Shown here in pieces: positions 1 through 11,507 of a stretch of 64,000 nt of DNA. The notes beneath the pieces were generated by a model. The model was not told the DNA's origin. It did not search any database and saw nothing but the letters and a program-made list of their open reading frames with translations. Each line of letters starts with the position of its first letter. The stretch's first letter is position 1. This stretch comes from Heterocephalus glaber (Eukaryota > Chordata > Mammalia > Rodentia > Bathyergidae). The position numbers and the translations under genes are program-made. The stretch covers positions 26,899,292 to 26,963,291 of the forward strand of contig NW_004624747.1 of the NCBI RefSeq assembly GCF_000247695.1, given 5' to 3'.

Positions 1-274
1 TTGGCCCTGCTTGGGTCATGTGCTCATCCCTGAGCCAATCACTGTGGCCAGAAAGATGCTCAGCTGCGCCAACCCAGACCCCTGGACCACATGAATGACA
101 GGGACCCAGGCAGATCCACAGAGGAGCCTGAGGCTCTTCTGAAGCAGTCTAGACCCTAGAAAGCAGACCACATTTTCTCCCCAACCCTAAACCAATGTGG
201 ATCTCTTCCATTGCTTCTGCAAAGCTCTCAACCTCCAGGAAATTAGAAGGTCATGAGTTAGGCAGGGGCGGATT

Positions 275-296
275 CCCACTCCCCGCCCCCCACCCC
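275..296 (-). other. G-quadruplex motif
   Basis: The plus strand carries C runs of 3, 4, 6 and 4 separated by 3, 1 and 1 bases, so the minus strand fits the G3+N1-7 quadruplex pattern. Folding and function are inferred only. No promoter is evident next to it. Confidence 0.6.
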
Positions 297-571
297 GAGC
301 ACGGTGGGCTGGCGCCCACTTACACTCAGGCGACGTGGTCTGCCTGCAACTCCACAGGCAGCAGACAAACACTCACGAGGCCGACAGCTCCTGAAGCATC
401 ACCCGCTTCCCCCTGACCTTTGGGGGATGGAAGTAATTAATTCACACAATTTTCTGGACAATTAATCTCACAGACAGGTTCATAGGTAAATCAGCATGTA
501 GGAGGAAAAGAATTTTTGAAAAAGAAGCAAAACTAAAGTCAAATATTGCAAGCATGTGATCATCTCCAAAC

Positions 572-590
572 TGTACATGTAACATGTACA
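572..590. repeat. Perfect inverted repeat, 8-bp arms, 3-bp spacer
   Basis: TGTACATG, then TAA, then CATGTACA. A third ACATG follows at 593. The 3-bp spacer is the geometry of steroid-receptor palindromes, but the half-site does not match the receptor consensus well. Confidence 0.7.
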
Positions 591-2558
591 TTACATGTGC
601 ACAGCCAGGTGGGTACTCCCACACCTCAACAAAATGGTCTTGAAATAATTTTTTAGGTACTGATCATCCCAATTTTTGATAGGATACTTTCTATTTTCCC
701 TAAGAAATGAGGATCAGGGACACTGTTAGCTCGCTGTGGGCATCTTGGGGGGAGGATGGTCTCCAGCGGGGTGGGGGTCAGCTAGGACCCAGGCCGTGGC
801 CAGGAGACACAGGCAGGAGGGAGGAGGGGCTCTGCAGGGAGGGGCCTCGAAGGCAGAGGAGCCAAAGGACGGGGCCCTGGCCACAGCTGCCTCCCGGGCT
901 CAGGCAGAGAGGTCGCCTGCACCTGTCACGCGCTGCTGGCAGAGGCGGCCCCAGAAGGTGTGCCCTTTGGGCTGCCCCCACCGGGTGCTCTTTTCCAGTC
1001 CCAGGCCCACACCGCCCAGCAGGCAGAGGTGCAGAGCCCAGAGCTCCAGCCGGAGTGGGGGTGTAGGGTGCACAGGGACCTGCAGGGCCCGGGACGCTGC
1101 CTGGGGACGGGCACTGGACAGTGCCTGTGACCCCGGGACAGTGAATGGACACATGGACGAATGATGAACTCCCCGCCACTGCCGCGCTTGGTATTTCTGT
1201 CAGCGTCCAGGATGTGAATTCAGAGGAGGCACAGGGCTGCCCTGGAACAGGCTGACTAGGAAGTCAGGAGCTTGGGAAGATGGTTGTTTCCCCATGAGAA
1301 AATCCAGCTGCAGTTTTCAAGACATCAGCAAAGGGTGCCAAGCAGCCAGAACACTGTCCATGGTCCCCTCCAGAGCCTGGAGTGGGGCTCCCACCCCCAT
1401 CCCTCTCAAGCCCCCAGGATCCCAGGCCCAGGCCCCTGGGTGGAGGGAAGGCCCTGGAGGCCCAGGCTCGAGGGCCACTGTCTCCCCACTCCCCAAATAT
1501 CACATCCCGGCTGCAGCTCACATCTGTGGGGTTCTCCAGGACCCTGACAGACCCACTGGGTGTCTCCCTCCACTGCTCAGGAGCTCAGCTCCAACTTGGG
1601 GGGACCCAGTGAGCCCCAAGAGATGCAGAGTCCAAGTGCTTCAGCTTTGCAGAAGCAGGCACCTGGGTCTGGGCTGGGATCCTGGCACTTAGGAGCCAGG
1701 GGACCCTGACCAGAGACACAGGTCCTCCCCTCCCGGCCCAGGCTCCGCTGGTGGGGATTGGGGCTGAGGACAGCAGCTTCCTCGAAGGAGGCCTAGAGGA
1801 TGTGACCGATGTTCTTCCTTGGCGGGTGTGAAGAGACCGACGGGTTCACATTAAGGAGGTCAGAAAACTCCAAGGGTCGGGAGCTCCCCAGATTAGCCAC
1901 AAAGCCAAGTTTCTGCCCAGGAGTCAGCGGAGGAGCACCCTGCAGACCTGCTACTGCTCGAGACCACCACGTTAGCATAGGGGACCCTGGTTACACTTCA
2001 GAAAAGCATTGAGACCCCAGACCTGGAAAGAGACACTGAGCTTGCCTTGCTGAACTTGGCAACGGCATTATGTGGAGCCAGCATAAGCGACTGGAGATCA
2101 AATGGGCCCTGGGTGGATTCCTCAGCTCCAGCCTGCAGGGGCTCCTGGGAGCGAGCATCTTCCTCTGCCTAACCGTGGTGATTCGCATGGGATGGAGACG
2201 TGCCTGAGTGGGTCTTGAGCTCAAAATGGATCCATGCAGAGTATGGTCAGCATAGTTTTCTCAAGGACCCCAATTTAATGCTATTTATCTAATGAAAGGA
2301 AAAAAATAATATTGGCTGTGACATCCTGTTACGCGTGACAGTTGGTTTTGAATCCCACTCTAGCGCAGTGTGACAGTGCCTGTCAGAGAGCAGCACGCAT
2401 CCTCAGCCTCGGGACTCCACCACAGCTGCTCCTCGGGGCTATTTGCAGGGCCATGCCATGCAAAAGCATCTGCCCTAGCATTTGGTCCACGACACTACAC
2501 TTCCATCCCAAGCCAGGCATAAGCCAAGAGTGAAAGCTCTACATCATGACGATAGATG

Positions 2559-3033
2559 CCCCTGCCCTGGAGAGCCTGCAGTCAGGTTCCAGCATCCTGC
2601 CCAGCGTAGATGCAGGCCTGAGGGGAAAAACAGAGACAGAACTGAGAGAGAGAGCACAGGACGACCAGTGCCAGTGCAACTGACGGAGGTGCTGGCCAGT
2701 CCCAGGCACTGACTTTTATCGGCAGTCAATTGAGGTAAAGCTGAGCTATGTGCAAGGGCAGGACTACGTGTGGTTTCTATGGAAATGAATGCAAACAGGG
2801 CTCAGAAAGGACAAGGCAAAGCATTCTTGAATTAGGAACAGAGTAGACAAAATGCATGGCTGTAATTAGAACGTTGTCCTTCTACTCTGAAGGTTTAGCT
2901 GTGGGATTGGAATTTGGGTGCGAGTTACTCTGACCTCGGCTCGTGGGCTTCCGCCAGACTCACTTCTGTAAACAACCAGTTGGGTTAGCTCTTCACAGCC
3001 TGCCTTGGGCATAATCAGTATTAGGGTCCTCTG
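2559..3033 (+). repeat. Unclassified interspersed repeat, copy A
   Basis: This stretch aligns by eye along its whole length, in the same orientation, with 46542-46978. Shared blocks include the CAGGCACTGACTTTTA segment near 2702, the AGGACAAGGCAAAGCATTC-like segment near 2808, TTGTCCTTCTACTCTGAAG near 2874 and the AGTTGGGTTAGCTCTTCACA segment near 2978. The two copies differ by substitutions and small gaps, for example about 20 extra bases here near 2740-2765. Length and shape would suit a solitary LTR, but I could not define TG...CA ends or a target duplication, so the class is open. Confidence 0.75.
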
Positions 3034-4140
3034 CAGCCCTTAACAGGGACAGAAAAAGAAGATGCAGGCTCCCGAGGTGGGCCCTGAACCTGCACCTGAG
3101 GCAGAGATGGAAGTACGTGGGGTCCCTGCCTTGAGAGGGGTGACACTGGAGAGGTCAGAGTTGACATGGGCAGCGTGTGCCTCTTTGGGTCTGACTGTGC
3201 CTGGCCGGCGTCCCGTGCAGCTCCCTGCACTGGGCTGTGTCCCCCTCTACTTCTGTCTGCAGGCAGGCTGGGTGGACTCAGCCCAGGCCTCATGTCCATT
3301 CCAGAGAGGCCATGCCATCCAGCCGAAGGTGTCCCAGTTGGCCCTCTGCCCACTCTTCCCAAGTAAAGGCTGCTGCCCGGGGCATCCCTGGCTATGCAGC
3401 TGGGGCTCCTGCTGGGTGGAAGGAGACCTGCGTCTGACCCTTCTGCCTAAAATGCACACAGACTGTCACTCACGCATACACCGGAATGCAATTTGGAAAC
3501 AATGCTCTCCTGGGTTCACCACAAGGACCCTGCCCCAGCCTCCCACCCCCATTAAATTAGGCTGTGCTGCATTCTGCTGTACATCAGATATGGTTCAAAG
3601 TAAGGGGACACAAAATTCGACCAGAAAAATATTCCCCCCATCTCCCCCAGCATGAGACAAGCATTGTTTCTGTGGAGCAGAGTGACGCGGACCCAACAAG
3701 GCTGGGCACTGGTCAAGTTGCCAGCTTCAGAGAGGAGTTTCGGTGAGACCCACACATGTAGCACAGCAGTGCTCACTGTGTCTGTCTTCACTTTCCACGG
3801 CTCTTTAACGAATCACCGCAAATGTGGTGGCTCAAAATCACACCCGTGTGTTCCCTGAAGTGCCAGAAGCCAGCAGGTCCACATGAGCTGCTCAGAGTGG
3901 GCTCCCAGGCCACGCCCCTGCCAGTCCAGCCCTAGGGCCGGGGCACAGAGCTCCTTGGCCGGTGGTCCTTCCTGCCAGCCCTGCGATCACCTGCTGCTGT
4001 GGTCCCAGCCCCTCTTCACCTTCCTCGTGGGGCGGTGCATGGACAGAACACACCCTAACGCCTTCCCTATGCCTTCCCCCGACCCCCTCCCCTGCCTGCA
4101 TCTCTGGATCCTCTTCCCATGTGAGAAGGATCTGTCTCCT
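3034..4140. other. Non-coding stretch with a possible old LTR fragment
   Basis: Mostly unassigned. Around 3790-3990 the text resembles a widespread mammalian LTR-like repeat (the module in which a cell 'with a missing residue' motif 'GTGGCTCAAAA' is followed by a 'GAAGT..CCAGAAG' block and a C-rich tail), but divergence is high and the family is not certain. No coding evidence. Confidence 0.35.
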
Positions 4141-4665
4141 ACTCCCTATCACTTATTTTATTTTGTCCTTTGCTTGTGCTTTGGGTTTCTCATAGAAGAG
4201 AAACCATGCAACATTTAAGCTTGTGTGTTTGATTCATTTCACTTAACATTTTGGTCTCAAGGTGCATCCGTTTTCCTACAGATGACTCAAGTTTGTCCTT
4301 CTTTGTGGTAGAGTGGTGCTCCACTGCATGTAAATACCACATTTTCTTTACCCATTCATCTGCTGATGGACACATACGCTAGGTCTAAGATTTGACTGTT
4401 ATGAATTGTGCTGCTACAAACATGGGAGTGCATGCAGCACTGTAATGCGATGGCTTTCACTCTTTTGGGAAGATATCTAGAAGGGGAGTAGCTAGGTGCA
4501 GTGGAATTCCTAGTCTTAGCTTTTTGAGGCGTCTCCACACTGATTTCCGCAGCGTTGTACCAGTCTCCGTTCCCACCAACAGCGTGGATGGGTCCTTTTC
4601 CCCCACAGCCCCTCCAGCACTTGTTATTATTTGATGTTTTGATGGTGGCCATCTTCCACCTCTCC
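4141..4665 (-). mobile_element. L1 (LINE-1) 3' fragment, ORF2 C-terminus
   Basis: Read on the minus strand, two overlapping frames (4356-4652 and 4190-4375) encode the C-terminal cysteine-rich end of L1 ORF2: the [13 protein letters not shown] motif near 4640-4600, then the IFP/YLPK segment, then the WVKKMWY and EHHSTTKK-like stretch, and finally MLSEMNQTH. A frameshift near 4360 separates the two parts. The 5' part of the element is absent, as in most L1 insertions. The element is dead. Confidence 0.88.
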
Positions 4666-5529
4666 TCAACCTCCCTCTGTCACCTCTCCCTGGGGATCTA
4701 TGAGGCCATCTCGTGTCCCTGGGAGGAGCTCAGGGTCACCTCCTCGTGCCCTGTCCTTCAGTTAGTGACATTCGTAGAGGCCCACGCACACTCCGGCCCC
4801 AGGCAGGAGGATGCGTGCGACACGGGGCCAGTCATTCAGCACCACGTGGGCTTCGTCCCTGGTGGGCTGAGGCTGATTCTCACTGCTGCCACTTATGATG
4901 CAGAGGGAAGGTAGTAGCTGAACTCTAGAACTGCAAAGGGAGAGTTGCTATTTTAATGAAATCCAGCATGATTGGGGAAGGGAAAGTTTAAGGAGAACCT
5001 TCAAATGGAAAAAACTAAGGTGAAGAGGAGAGTCCGAAGGAAGGGTTTGCAGTGACTCTTTCTGAGTGTCATTTGAAAAGAAAGAAAGCTGCCCCAGTTT
5101 TATTTTTACCACTGGCAACATGGTTGGCATTATTACCGAGGCCTCACAATGACAGCTCTGAAAGGGACAGCCGTCATTAGACTCAATAGTTCATTTCTGA
5201 GACACTCATTTAGAAATCTGTCCCCATTACCTTCCAACCACAACTTTTATAAATAACAAAGCCATTAGATCTTAATGCAGTTTGACTTTTCCAGAACAGT
5301 TCTGGGTCCCGCCTCAGCAGCTGTGCTGTAGGAAAAGAAATAAATGCAATAAGTGGTTACAAAAGAAAGTAGTTACATTTGATATAGATATTTGATGGAA
5401 ATGGGCTTTTTGAATGGGACCCAAAGAGAGAAATCATAAAAAAAAATTGGCACATTAGGCGGAATGAAAACTAATTATTTCTGAATGTTGACACAGAGAC
5501 ATATAGATACACAAGCATGCAAATGCAAA
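4666..5529. other. Non-coding, moderately AT-rich
   Basis: No gene or repeat recognised. From about 4900 onward the sequence becomes AT-rich and CpG-poor. It could include old, eroded repeat or regulatory DNA, but nothing specific can be named. Confidence 0.5.
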
Positions 5530-5612
5530 TGAAAACCTGGAAAAAATATTTGCCTATGACAGGGGGTTAATATTTTTAATGAATAAGGAGCATTTGCAAA
5601 TCAATAAGTAAA
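5530..5612 (+). mobile_element. Short L1 ORF2 fragment
   Basis: The order GGAAAAAATATTTGC ... GGGGTTAATATTTTTAATGAATAA ... TTTGCAAATCAATAAGT (with breaks) follows the well-known L1 ORF2 region that precedes the 'AATCAATAAG' lysine/asparagine-rich part. Only about 80 bases are recognisable. Confidence 0.6.
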
Positions 5613-6059
5613 AGATGGAAGCAGATGGTCACGTGACTTCTGGTTTGAGGGACGGAGAACTCGGAGCAGGCAGTCTGCTGTCTATGGTGGCTGTGGTTTC
5701 CAACTGCTGATGCATTCCTTTTGACCTCATCATTAACGTGGTTTCCTTAATGTCAGGTTAGTTTCCCAACAAGTTTTGGTTAACTTCACCCTACATGTTA
5801 AAGCATACTTGCACATGGTCTATAATTTCTGATAACCAATGTTGGAGCTATCAACATTCAGTTATGGTTTACTTATCTTCCTGAATCCACCAAACTAACG
5901 CTCTCTAATGTGTTTGCTCATCCCTGAAATACCCTTGTACAGTGGCATTTTATTGATAATATCATTGTATGTTAGTTAAATAACACTTCATATATTCCTT
6001 TTTTGTGGTATGGGCGATCAAGGCCAGGGCCTAGACAAGTGTTCTGCTCATGAGCTGCT
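5613..6059. other. AT-rich non-coding stretch
   Basis: Unassigned AT-rich DNA between an L1 scrap and an LTR-like repeat. No open frame of interest. Confidence 0.45.
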
Positions 6060-6500
6060 GTGTAGTTAGGGTTCTCCAGAGGACCAGATTCAACACAAAA
6101 TGTGCATGTTGTATCATACAAGGGCTTATGAGGTGGCTGATAGGATCGGGAGAGGAGAGGTCCCTATGGAGCTGCTGGATCAGAGATGAAGATCCGAAAT
6201 GATCCCCTGTGCTGGATGGCTGGAGGACCCAGTAGCAGCTGAAGGTCGAAGGCCTGGAGCTCAGTGCAGAGTCCCTGTTGGAAAGGCAAAGAGTACACTG
6301 GAGGCCTGAAGACTGCACTGGAAGGCCAATGTCCAAAGGCAGTGCTGAAGACCAGCACTCCTCAAAAGAAAGGATACTTCTTTCCCTTTTTATTCCACCA
6401 AGGCTAGAAGCCTATTGGTTGGTGCCACACATATCCAGGGTGGGTCTTCCTCCTCAGTTTGCTGGACTACATGTCAATCATCCACAGACACCTGGAACTT
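6060..6500. repeat. Old LTR-like interspersed repeat
   Basis: The segment opens with GTTAGGGTTCTCCAGAGGACCAG, the start of a widely dispersed mammalian LTR-like repeat, and continues with the expected order: a CTGATAGGATC-type block, repeated 'CTGAAGGTC/GGCCTG' modules, TTTTTATTCCACCAAGGC and the CCTATTGGTTGGTGCC...GGTGGGTCTTCC tail. No internal retroviral genes are present. I cannot name the subfamily or orientation with confidence. Confidence 0.55.
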
Positions 6501-8164
6501 CTTAATCTACTCGGCATTTCTTCCTCAAGTTGAGTTGCTAGATCGCAATGAGCAGTCACAGCTACGTTCCCAGCCCTTGATGTCTTCTCATAGTAAGATA
6601 AAGGCAAAGACACCTTTTAAAAATTTCTGGCTCATATGCATGGTAAGTAACCCAAAGCACTTGATAAGCTTGATCCAGGCTCTGCTATTTTGACATTTTA
6701 TATGATACTAACAACTGTACGAGACTGAAAGGACCTTTAGGCCTTTGACAATAAGAAAACTGGAGGACAGCATGCTTGGATCCCTCCCCAGGGTCCCACA
6801 GCAGAGAAGACCAGGCCAGGGAGCTGGTCTAGGTGGCAGCTCCACACTCGGCCCTTCATCCTGCCTCTCTGAGCGCATCCTGCCCACTGGGACCTTGGGA
6901 GCTTGGAGCTGGTTCTACAGGTGTCCATGGAAGGCCCGGTGCTATGGAGTTTTCCCTGGTCCATCTTCCCTTCCGTGGAGCAGGGATGGAGTGTCCGGGA
7001 GAGCACAGCTGCTTGTGTGGTGAGGGGCAATTATGGTTTTCTGTGCGCTGTGCACCAGCGATACTTCCAACATGGTGTGCATGCCGTCCTTCTGCCTGCC
7101 ATCCTGGCCTGGTCCCTGGGGCACCCCTGTCAGTCACCGGGTCACACTGCCCTCAGTACACAGCAGTAGCCACTTTAACAGCACAAGCAGGGCCGATGCG
7201 ATGTAGCGAGACCCATGCAGGGCCCCCAGCCATGAGCAGAGCTTCCTTTCTTTCACTTAAGGGGAGAGCATGCAGATGCCATAGCCGAGGCTGCCACCTC
7301 TGACCACGAGGTGCTCAGGGACGCCAGACCCAGTGGGCATTTACCCAAGCTCCCAGACCCATGCCGACCGTGCAGACCACCCCTGGACTCTCCAGGCTCG
7401 TGACCACAGAGCTCCCCTCTCCTGCTGGCACCAGCTTTGGCTGGGTCCCCTGCGTGGCAGGAAGAGTCCTGGCCAACACAAGGCCCCGCATTCCCCTAGC
7501 AGCATCAGACACGCAGAGTTCAGACTCTGGCCAGCATCAAGAGGAGGAATTACCCTGGCACTGGTAGAAGAGCGAGGGAGGTGACACTCAGGCAAGAGAG
7601 AAGTTGGACTCAACTCTGCGTTCAGCCAGGACGGCCAGGGACTCAAGGGGCATGGCGGAGCTCGGAGGAGGAGACGGGGAGAGGAAGCCAGGTGGCCCCG
7701 GACAGGGACTGCTCACTAAGCTGGGTGACAGGCTTCTTGGTACAGGCTGGGGTGTGGGTGCGAGGTCCAAGAGGGAGCAGCTTGGTAGGACATCGGGAAC
7801 AGACCTTGAGCTGAGCTGATGCACCAGGGGTCTCTGCAGATGAGGGGCAGGCAGAGCAGGGCAGGGCCCAGGCAGGGCTGAGGCCCCATGGAGAGGATGC
7901 TCAGGAGCCCAGGCACGAGGGCCAAGGAGGAGCCTCTGACCCCATCTGGACAGAAGGGAGACTCACGCCATCCCAGGAACTGTGGTGGAGACTCAGAGAT
8001 GATGAGATGATTTGATAGAGATCACAGTTTTATTATTAATATTTGACTGTAAAATAGAGAGGTCTCAAGAGAAGGACATCATGGGGGGTCTGGGCTAACT
8101 TAGGGGCAGGCTGGGGTGGACTGGGTCCCCTGGCCATTCCCTCTTTGGTCACTGGATTCTGAAG
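6501..8164. other. Non-coding, GC-rich
   Basis: No gene, RNA or recognisable repeat. Overlapping open frames on both strands between 6740 and 7820 look like random frames in GC-rich DNA. No initiation context, splice pattern or protein family supports any of them. Confidence 0.55.
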
Positions 8165-8578
8165 AGTATGGGAGATGTGCTTCTTAGTGTTCCTGTTGCT
8201 GGGACATGGTGTCCAACAGCCACAACTGCTTACAGGAGGAGAGGTGTCATTTGGGTGGTGCATTAGGAGGGTTCAGTCCATGGTTGGCTGGCTCCAAGGC
8301 AGGAAGGCCCAGTGAAAGGGTGGAGGCCCTGGCAGAGGAAAGGCACTCCATGGCAGCCAGGGGGCAGAGAGAGAGGCAGGACTGGGAGACAGAGCCTGCA
8401 GAGGGCCCAGTGACAGCCTCTTCCAACCAGGCCCCACCTCAATAGCTGTCAGCTGGGAACTCATCAATGGATGAATCCACTGATAAGCATAGCACCCTTG
8501 GTGGGTCCAGTGCCTTCCAAGGCCCCAACTCTGTGCACATGAGACTTCTGGGGGACAGTCTAGATCTAACCCGTAACA
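8165..8578 (-). mobile_element. MaLR-type solitary LTR
   Basis: Read on the minus strand it begins with TGTTACGGGTTAGATCTAG, passes a 'CATGTG' block, the AATCCATTGATGAGTTCCC region, a 'GGTGGGGCCTGG' box, the 'CTGCCATGGAGTGCC' box and ends in GCCAACCATGGACTGAACC followed by the degenerate 3' part with AACAGGAACAC. This order is characteristic of rodent ERVL-MaLR LTRs (the MT/ORR1-like group). No internal region is attached, so it is a solitary LTR left by recombination or truncation. Confidence 0.75.
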
Positions 8579-8745
8579 GGAGAGGGGAAACCCTGATATC
8601 ATTATTTCTTCCCTAGCAACCTCCCTCCTTCTATTGGCAGCAGAATCCCAGTTGTCACTTCCAAGACCAGTCATCCGGTAGTCCTATTCCACAGGCTCAA
8701 CCGAAAAGACCCTCCTCCCAGCCCCAGCTGCACTTTCCAAGGACA

Positions 8746-8850
8746 GGGATTGGCTCAGGCCTCAGTCTAGGACCAGGACCGAGTGCAGTGATTGGCTGAG
8801 GGGTCAATTTAGGGCCAGGACCAAGTGCAGTGATTGGCTCAGAGATCAGC
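8746..8850 (+). repeat. 42-bp tandem repeat with ATTGG boxes
   Basis: About two and a half copies of a 42-bp unit. ATTGG, the reverse of the CCAAT box, occurs at 8749, 8791 and 8833, exactly 42 bp apart, each followed by CT and later by a GGACCAAG- or GGACCGAG-type block and GTGCAGTG. Another ATTGG lies at 9058 outside the array. Confidence 0.85.
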
Positions 8851-9689
8851 CTAGGACTGAAAAACAAGTTACATCAGGACTTCTGTTTTGTGAGAAAAAT
8901 AATTCCTTACTTGTATAAATTACCAATATGAGTGAGCTTTTAGTTAATACGGGTCTTGCCCCCATGTTATAGAGGAGGTACCTGGAAGCTGCTGAGAGGG
9001 ACTGAGTAAAGCACCACTTTTTATGACAAACCTGGCTTTTAAAATCAGTGACTTGTGATTGGCAGGAGCGTGGCCTTCCCCTCACTGCATGGTGTGAGAT
9101 CTGTGAGATCTGCAGGCCCCCATGTGGTTACCGAGCACGAGACACTCGCTTCCAGACGAGATGTCACTCTGTGTGCGGCGTGGCGGCAGCTGCTGCTTTG
9201 TCCCAGAGGAGCCGGATTCTGCTCTTGAGGCCTGGTTGTAATCCTGCTCAGATGCAGCACGACCCTTGGGACATCCCCAGGAGCTGCGGTGCCTGTCCAT
9301 CAGCAAGGAGGCACAAGAGCAGCGCCTCCATCTGAAGCAGGACCCGGCTGCATTGGCATCCCTCCCCGCTTTGGATCCCATCATCTTCCAAAGTACTGGT
9401 GACTCTCGAGGCCAGACCTTCATCCCAGGGACCCAGGACCCTGCTGGAGGGACTGTGCTGGCCTCCAGCTCAGCCATGACCGCCCATCTCTGGGAGGGCA
9501 GTGGCGTGCATGAGGCAGGTCTGCCTCGAGGACCTTCAGCTCCGCTTTCTCTCACTGTCTGTTCTCGCGACCCCAGCTGCTTGTTCCCAGCATGGGTGCG
9601 TAGACCTTGAGCGTCCTCCCCCAGCCCTCCCATTTCCAACCACTCTGCCTTTTGGTTTCCTACCCTCTCTCCTCCGTTTAACCCTTTCA
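8851..9689. other. Non-coding stretch
   Basis: No gene or repeat recognised. Antisense open frames from 9082 to 9690 lack any family signature. Confidence 0.5.
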
Positions 9690-9835
9690 TTTATTTAGGT
9701 TTTAGGTTGCTTGTTCAAGAGGAATCATATTTAACTTTCTATGTCTGACTTGTTTCACTTAGCATCATGGTCTCAAGTCCACCTCTTCCTGCGAACGGCG
9801 TGATCTCAGTCTTCTGCCCGACTGCACTCCACTGT
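9690..9835 (-). mobile_element. L1 3' scrap
   Basis: Contains the antisense form of the L1 ORF2 tail: the CTGACTTGTTTCACTTAGCAT block at about 9745 followed by ATGGTCTCAAGTCCACC. This corresponds to the MLSE-type C-terminus seen at 4.2 and 54.8 kb. Both flanks are eroded. Confidence 0.75.
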
Positions 9836-10439
9836 GCGCAGCCACGTTGTCTGGCGTCTGTGGCCAGCATCTCTGTGAGCCGTGGTGGTTGGCACAGGGC
9901 CTGGCAGTGAGGCCGCTCAGCCCCTCCTATCTCTATGGGTTCTGGGAAGGAGGCTTCTGACCACACAGAGGCACTTGGCACTGTGTAGCGAGCCCTCAGC
10001 TGGGGCTGCTGCCATCCTGGGCAGCCCCCACCCAGCGTGGTGTCCAGGTCTCTGGGTTGTCCGGCGGGCCCTGGCCCAGGCTGGCTGTCCTTTGGCTGTG
10101 TGCCCAGAAAGCCTGGCTGCAGGCAGGCGAGCATCCACCCAGCTCCCTCGGTACCCGGCACCTTGGCAGAGTCTGCCCGCTGTGCCACCTCCAGGGCACC
10201 CTCTCTGGGATCCTGACTCTCATGCTAAGGCCGAGACCCATGTGCAGCGCTGAACCAGCGGAGAAGCCACCCCGACGGCTCCTGCTTCAGATCCAACTTC
10301 TCTCTGTGGCCTTGACATCCAGCAAATCCAAGACTTCCCCCTGGCTCTCTCCTTCAGCACCTGCACCCGCAGACTGAACGCGGGGCCAGCTGACTCTGCT
10401 TGGAGAGGATGAGTGGTAAGGGGATGGGTGCACGCAGAG
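9836..10439. other. Non-coding, GC-rich
   Basis: No supported feature. Overlapping open frames on both strands have no protein family resemblance. Confidence 0.5.
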
Positions 10440-10618
10440 CGACAGGGGGGTGCACGCCTGTCATCCCAGCACTCTGAGAGGCTGAGACAGGAGGGCCGCA
10501 ATTCAAGGGTGCCTGCCTGGGCAACCAAGTAACTTTCTCAAAACGAAAAATGTAAAAGGAGGCTGGGGATGTAGCTCAGTGCAAAGGCCCTGGGTTCAAT
10601 TCCCAGTGCCACACAGGG
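10440..10618 (+). mobile_element. Composite B1+ID SINE
   Basis: A 7SL-derived B1-like half at about 10440-10555 (GTGCACGCCTGTCATCCCAG, then GAGGCTGAGACAGGAGG) is followed by a tRNA-Ala/ID-like half starting GGCTGGGGATGTAGCTCAG at 10561 and ending in CCTGGGTTCAATTCCCAGTGCC. The ID half lacks the middle GCTTGCC segment. Such composites are known in several rodent lineages. Confidence 0.9.
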
Positions 10619-11204
10619 GTGTGTCCAGGCAGCCTCTGGGCTGATGACACACTGCTCTGGGTCAGCGCAGATGCCACAGTACAAAGGGACAATGGAGGCC
10701 AGCTGAGGGAGGGCCCACGAGAGAAGGCAGGACATAGGAACCCAGCCAGAGCTTTGTCCAGGGACCCCAGAGCCCTGGGTCACCCTAAAACCAGCCCAAC
10801 TGGTGCCTTTCTGGTGAGCGAGACCTCAGAGGACAAGCTGACCTCAGGGCGGCTGCGCAGAGACAGAGCTGGGGACCCCTCTGACAGCCTCCTCCTGCCC
10901 TCTGCCTTCTCCTGAGCGGCCAAGCCCAGCACAAGACAATCGAGCTGCCTATGAACCTCAGCCCCAGGGGTGGGGTGGGGAAGAGAGTCCGAGGACAGCC
11001 AGGAAATGCCCAGCGGGGAGACAGTCAGCCCAAAAGGGCAAGTGCTGGTCCAGTGTCCCCCTGCGGGGTGGAGCGCCCTCACATGCATGCAATTTACGCC
11101 AACTCAGGAATCAGCTGCATGTGGCCCTGGGTGCCTGCTGCACACAAAACGTGTGCAGGGCAAACATGAGTGCTGCCACGGTTCCCACCACCCTCCAGGC
11201 ACAC
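10619..11204. other. Non-coding, GC-rich
   Basis: Nothing supported apart from a short G-rich tract near 10967-10980 (three runs of four G). Confidence 0.5.
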
Positions 11205-11507
11205 CTGCCTTCACTGTTTCCTGTTGCTGGGCCGCGACTTCAAAAAGGAGGGGCATTTGGGCTCACAACTTCAGTCCATGGGAGGAACAGCATGGCAGGG
11301 GGCCTAGCGGAGGAACAGAGCTCGCCTGATGGCAGCCAGGGAGCAGGGAGGAGCCAGGGAGGAGAAGGGACGCCCCCTCCCCTCCGGCCAGGCCTCTGTC
11401 TGCTGTGAGCTCCTCATGGGTGAGTCCACTGCAGAGCACAGCGCCCCACAATCCCGCCACCTCGCGCACACAGGAGACTCGGGACATCCCAGGTCCAAAC
11501 CCTCACA
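11205..11507 (-). mobile_element. MaLR-type LTR remnant
   Basis: Same module order on the minus strand as the LTR at 8165-8578: a TGTGAGGGTTTGGACC start, a GGACTCACCCATGAG-like block, a purine/pyrimidine tract, GGCTGCCATCAGGCGAG, and the CCATGGACTGAAGTTGTGAG 3' module followed by CCCAGCAACAGG. More diverged and shorter than that copy. Confidence 0.68.

Larger units (their letters stand above)
1..2558. other. Non-coding, mostly single-copy-looking DNA
   Basis: No exon, RNA gene or recognisable interspersed repeat could be supported here. The open frames are short, overlap on both strands and show no protein family signature. The stretch contains a C-rich four-run motif near 275-296, a short perfect palindrome near 572-590 and an AT-richer segment at 420-700. 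The rest is GC-rich. Confidence 0.6.

Noticed and set aside
8165..8578. Full endogenous retrovirus
   Set aside because: Only an LTR is present. No gag-, pol- or env-like frames occur on either side.
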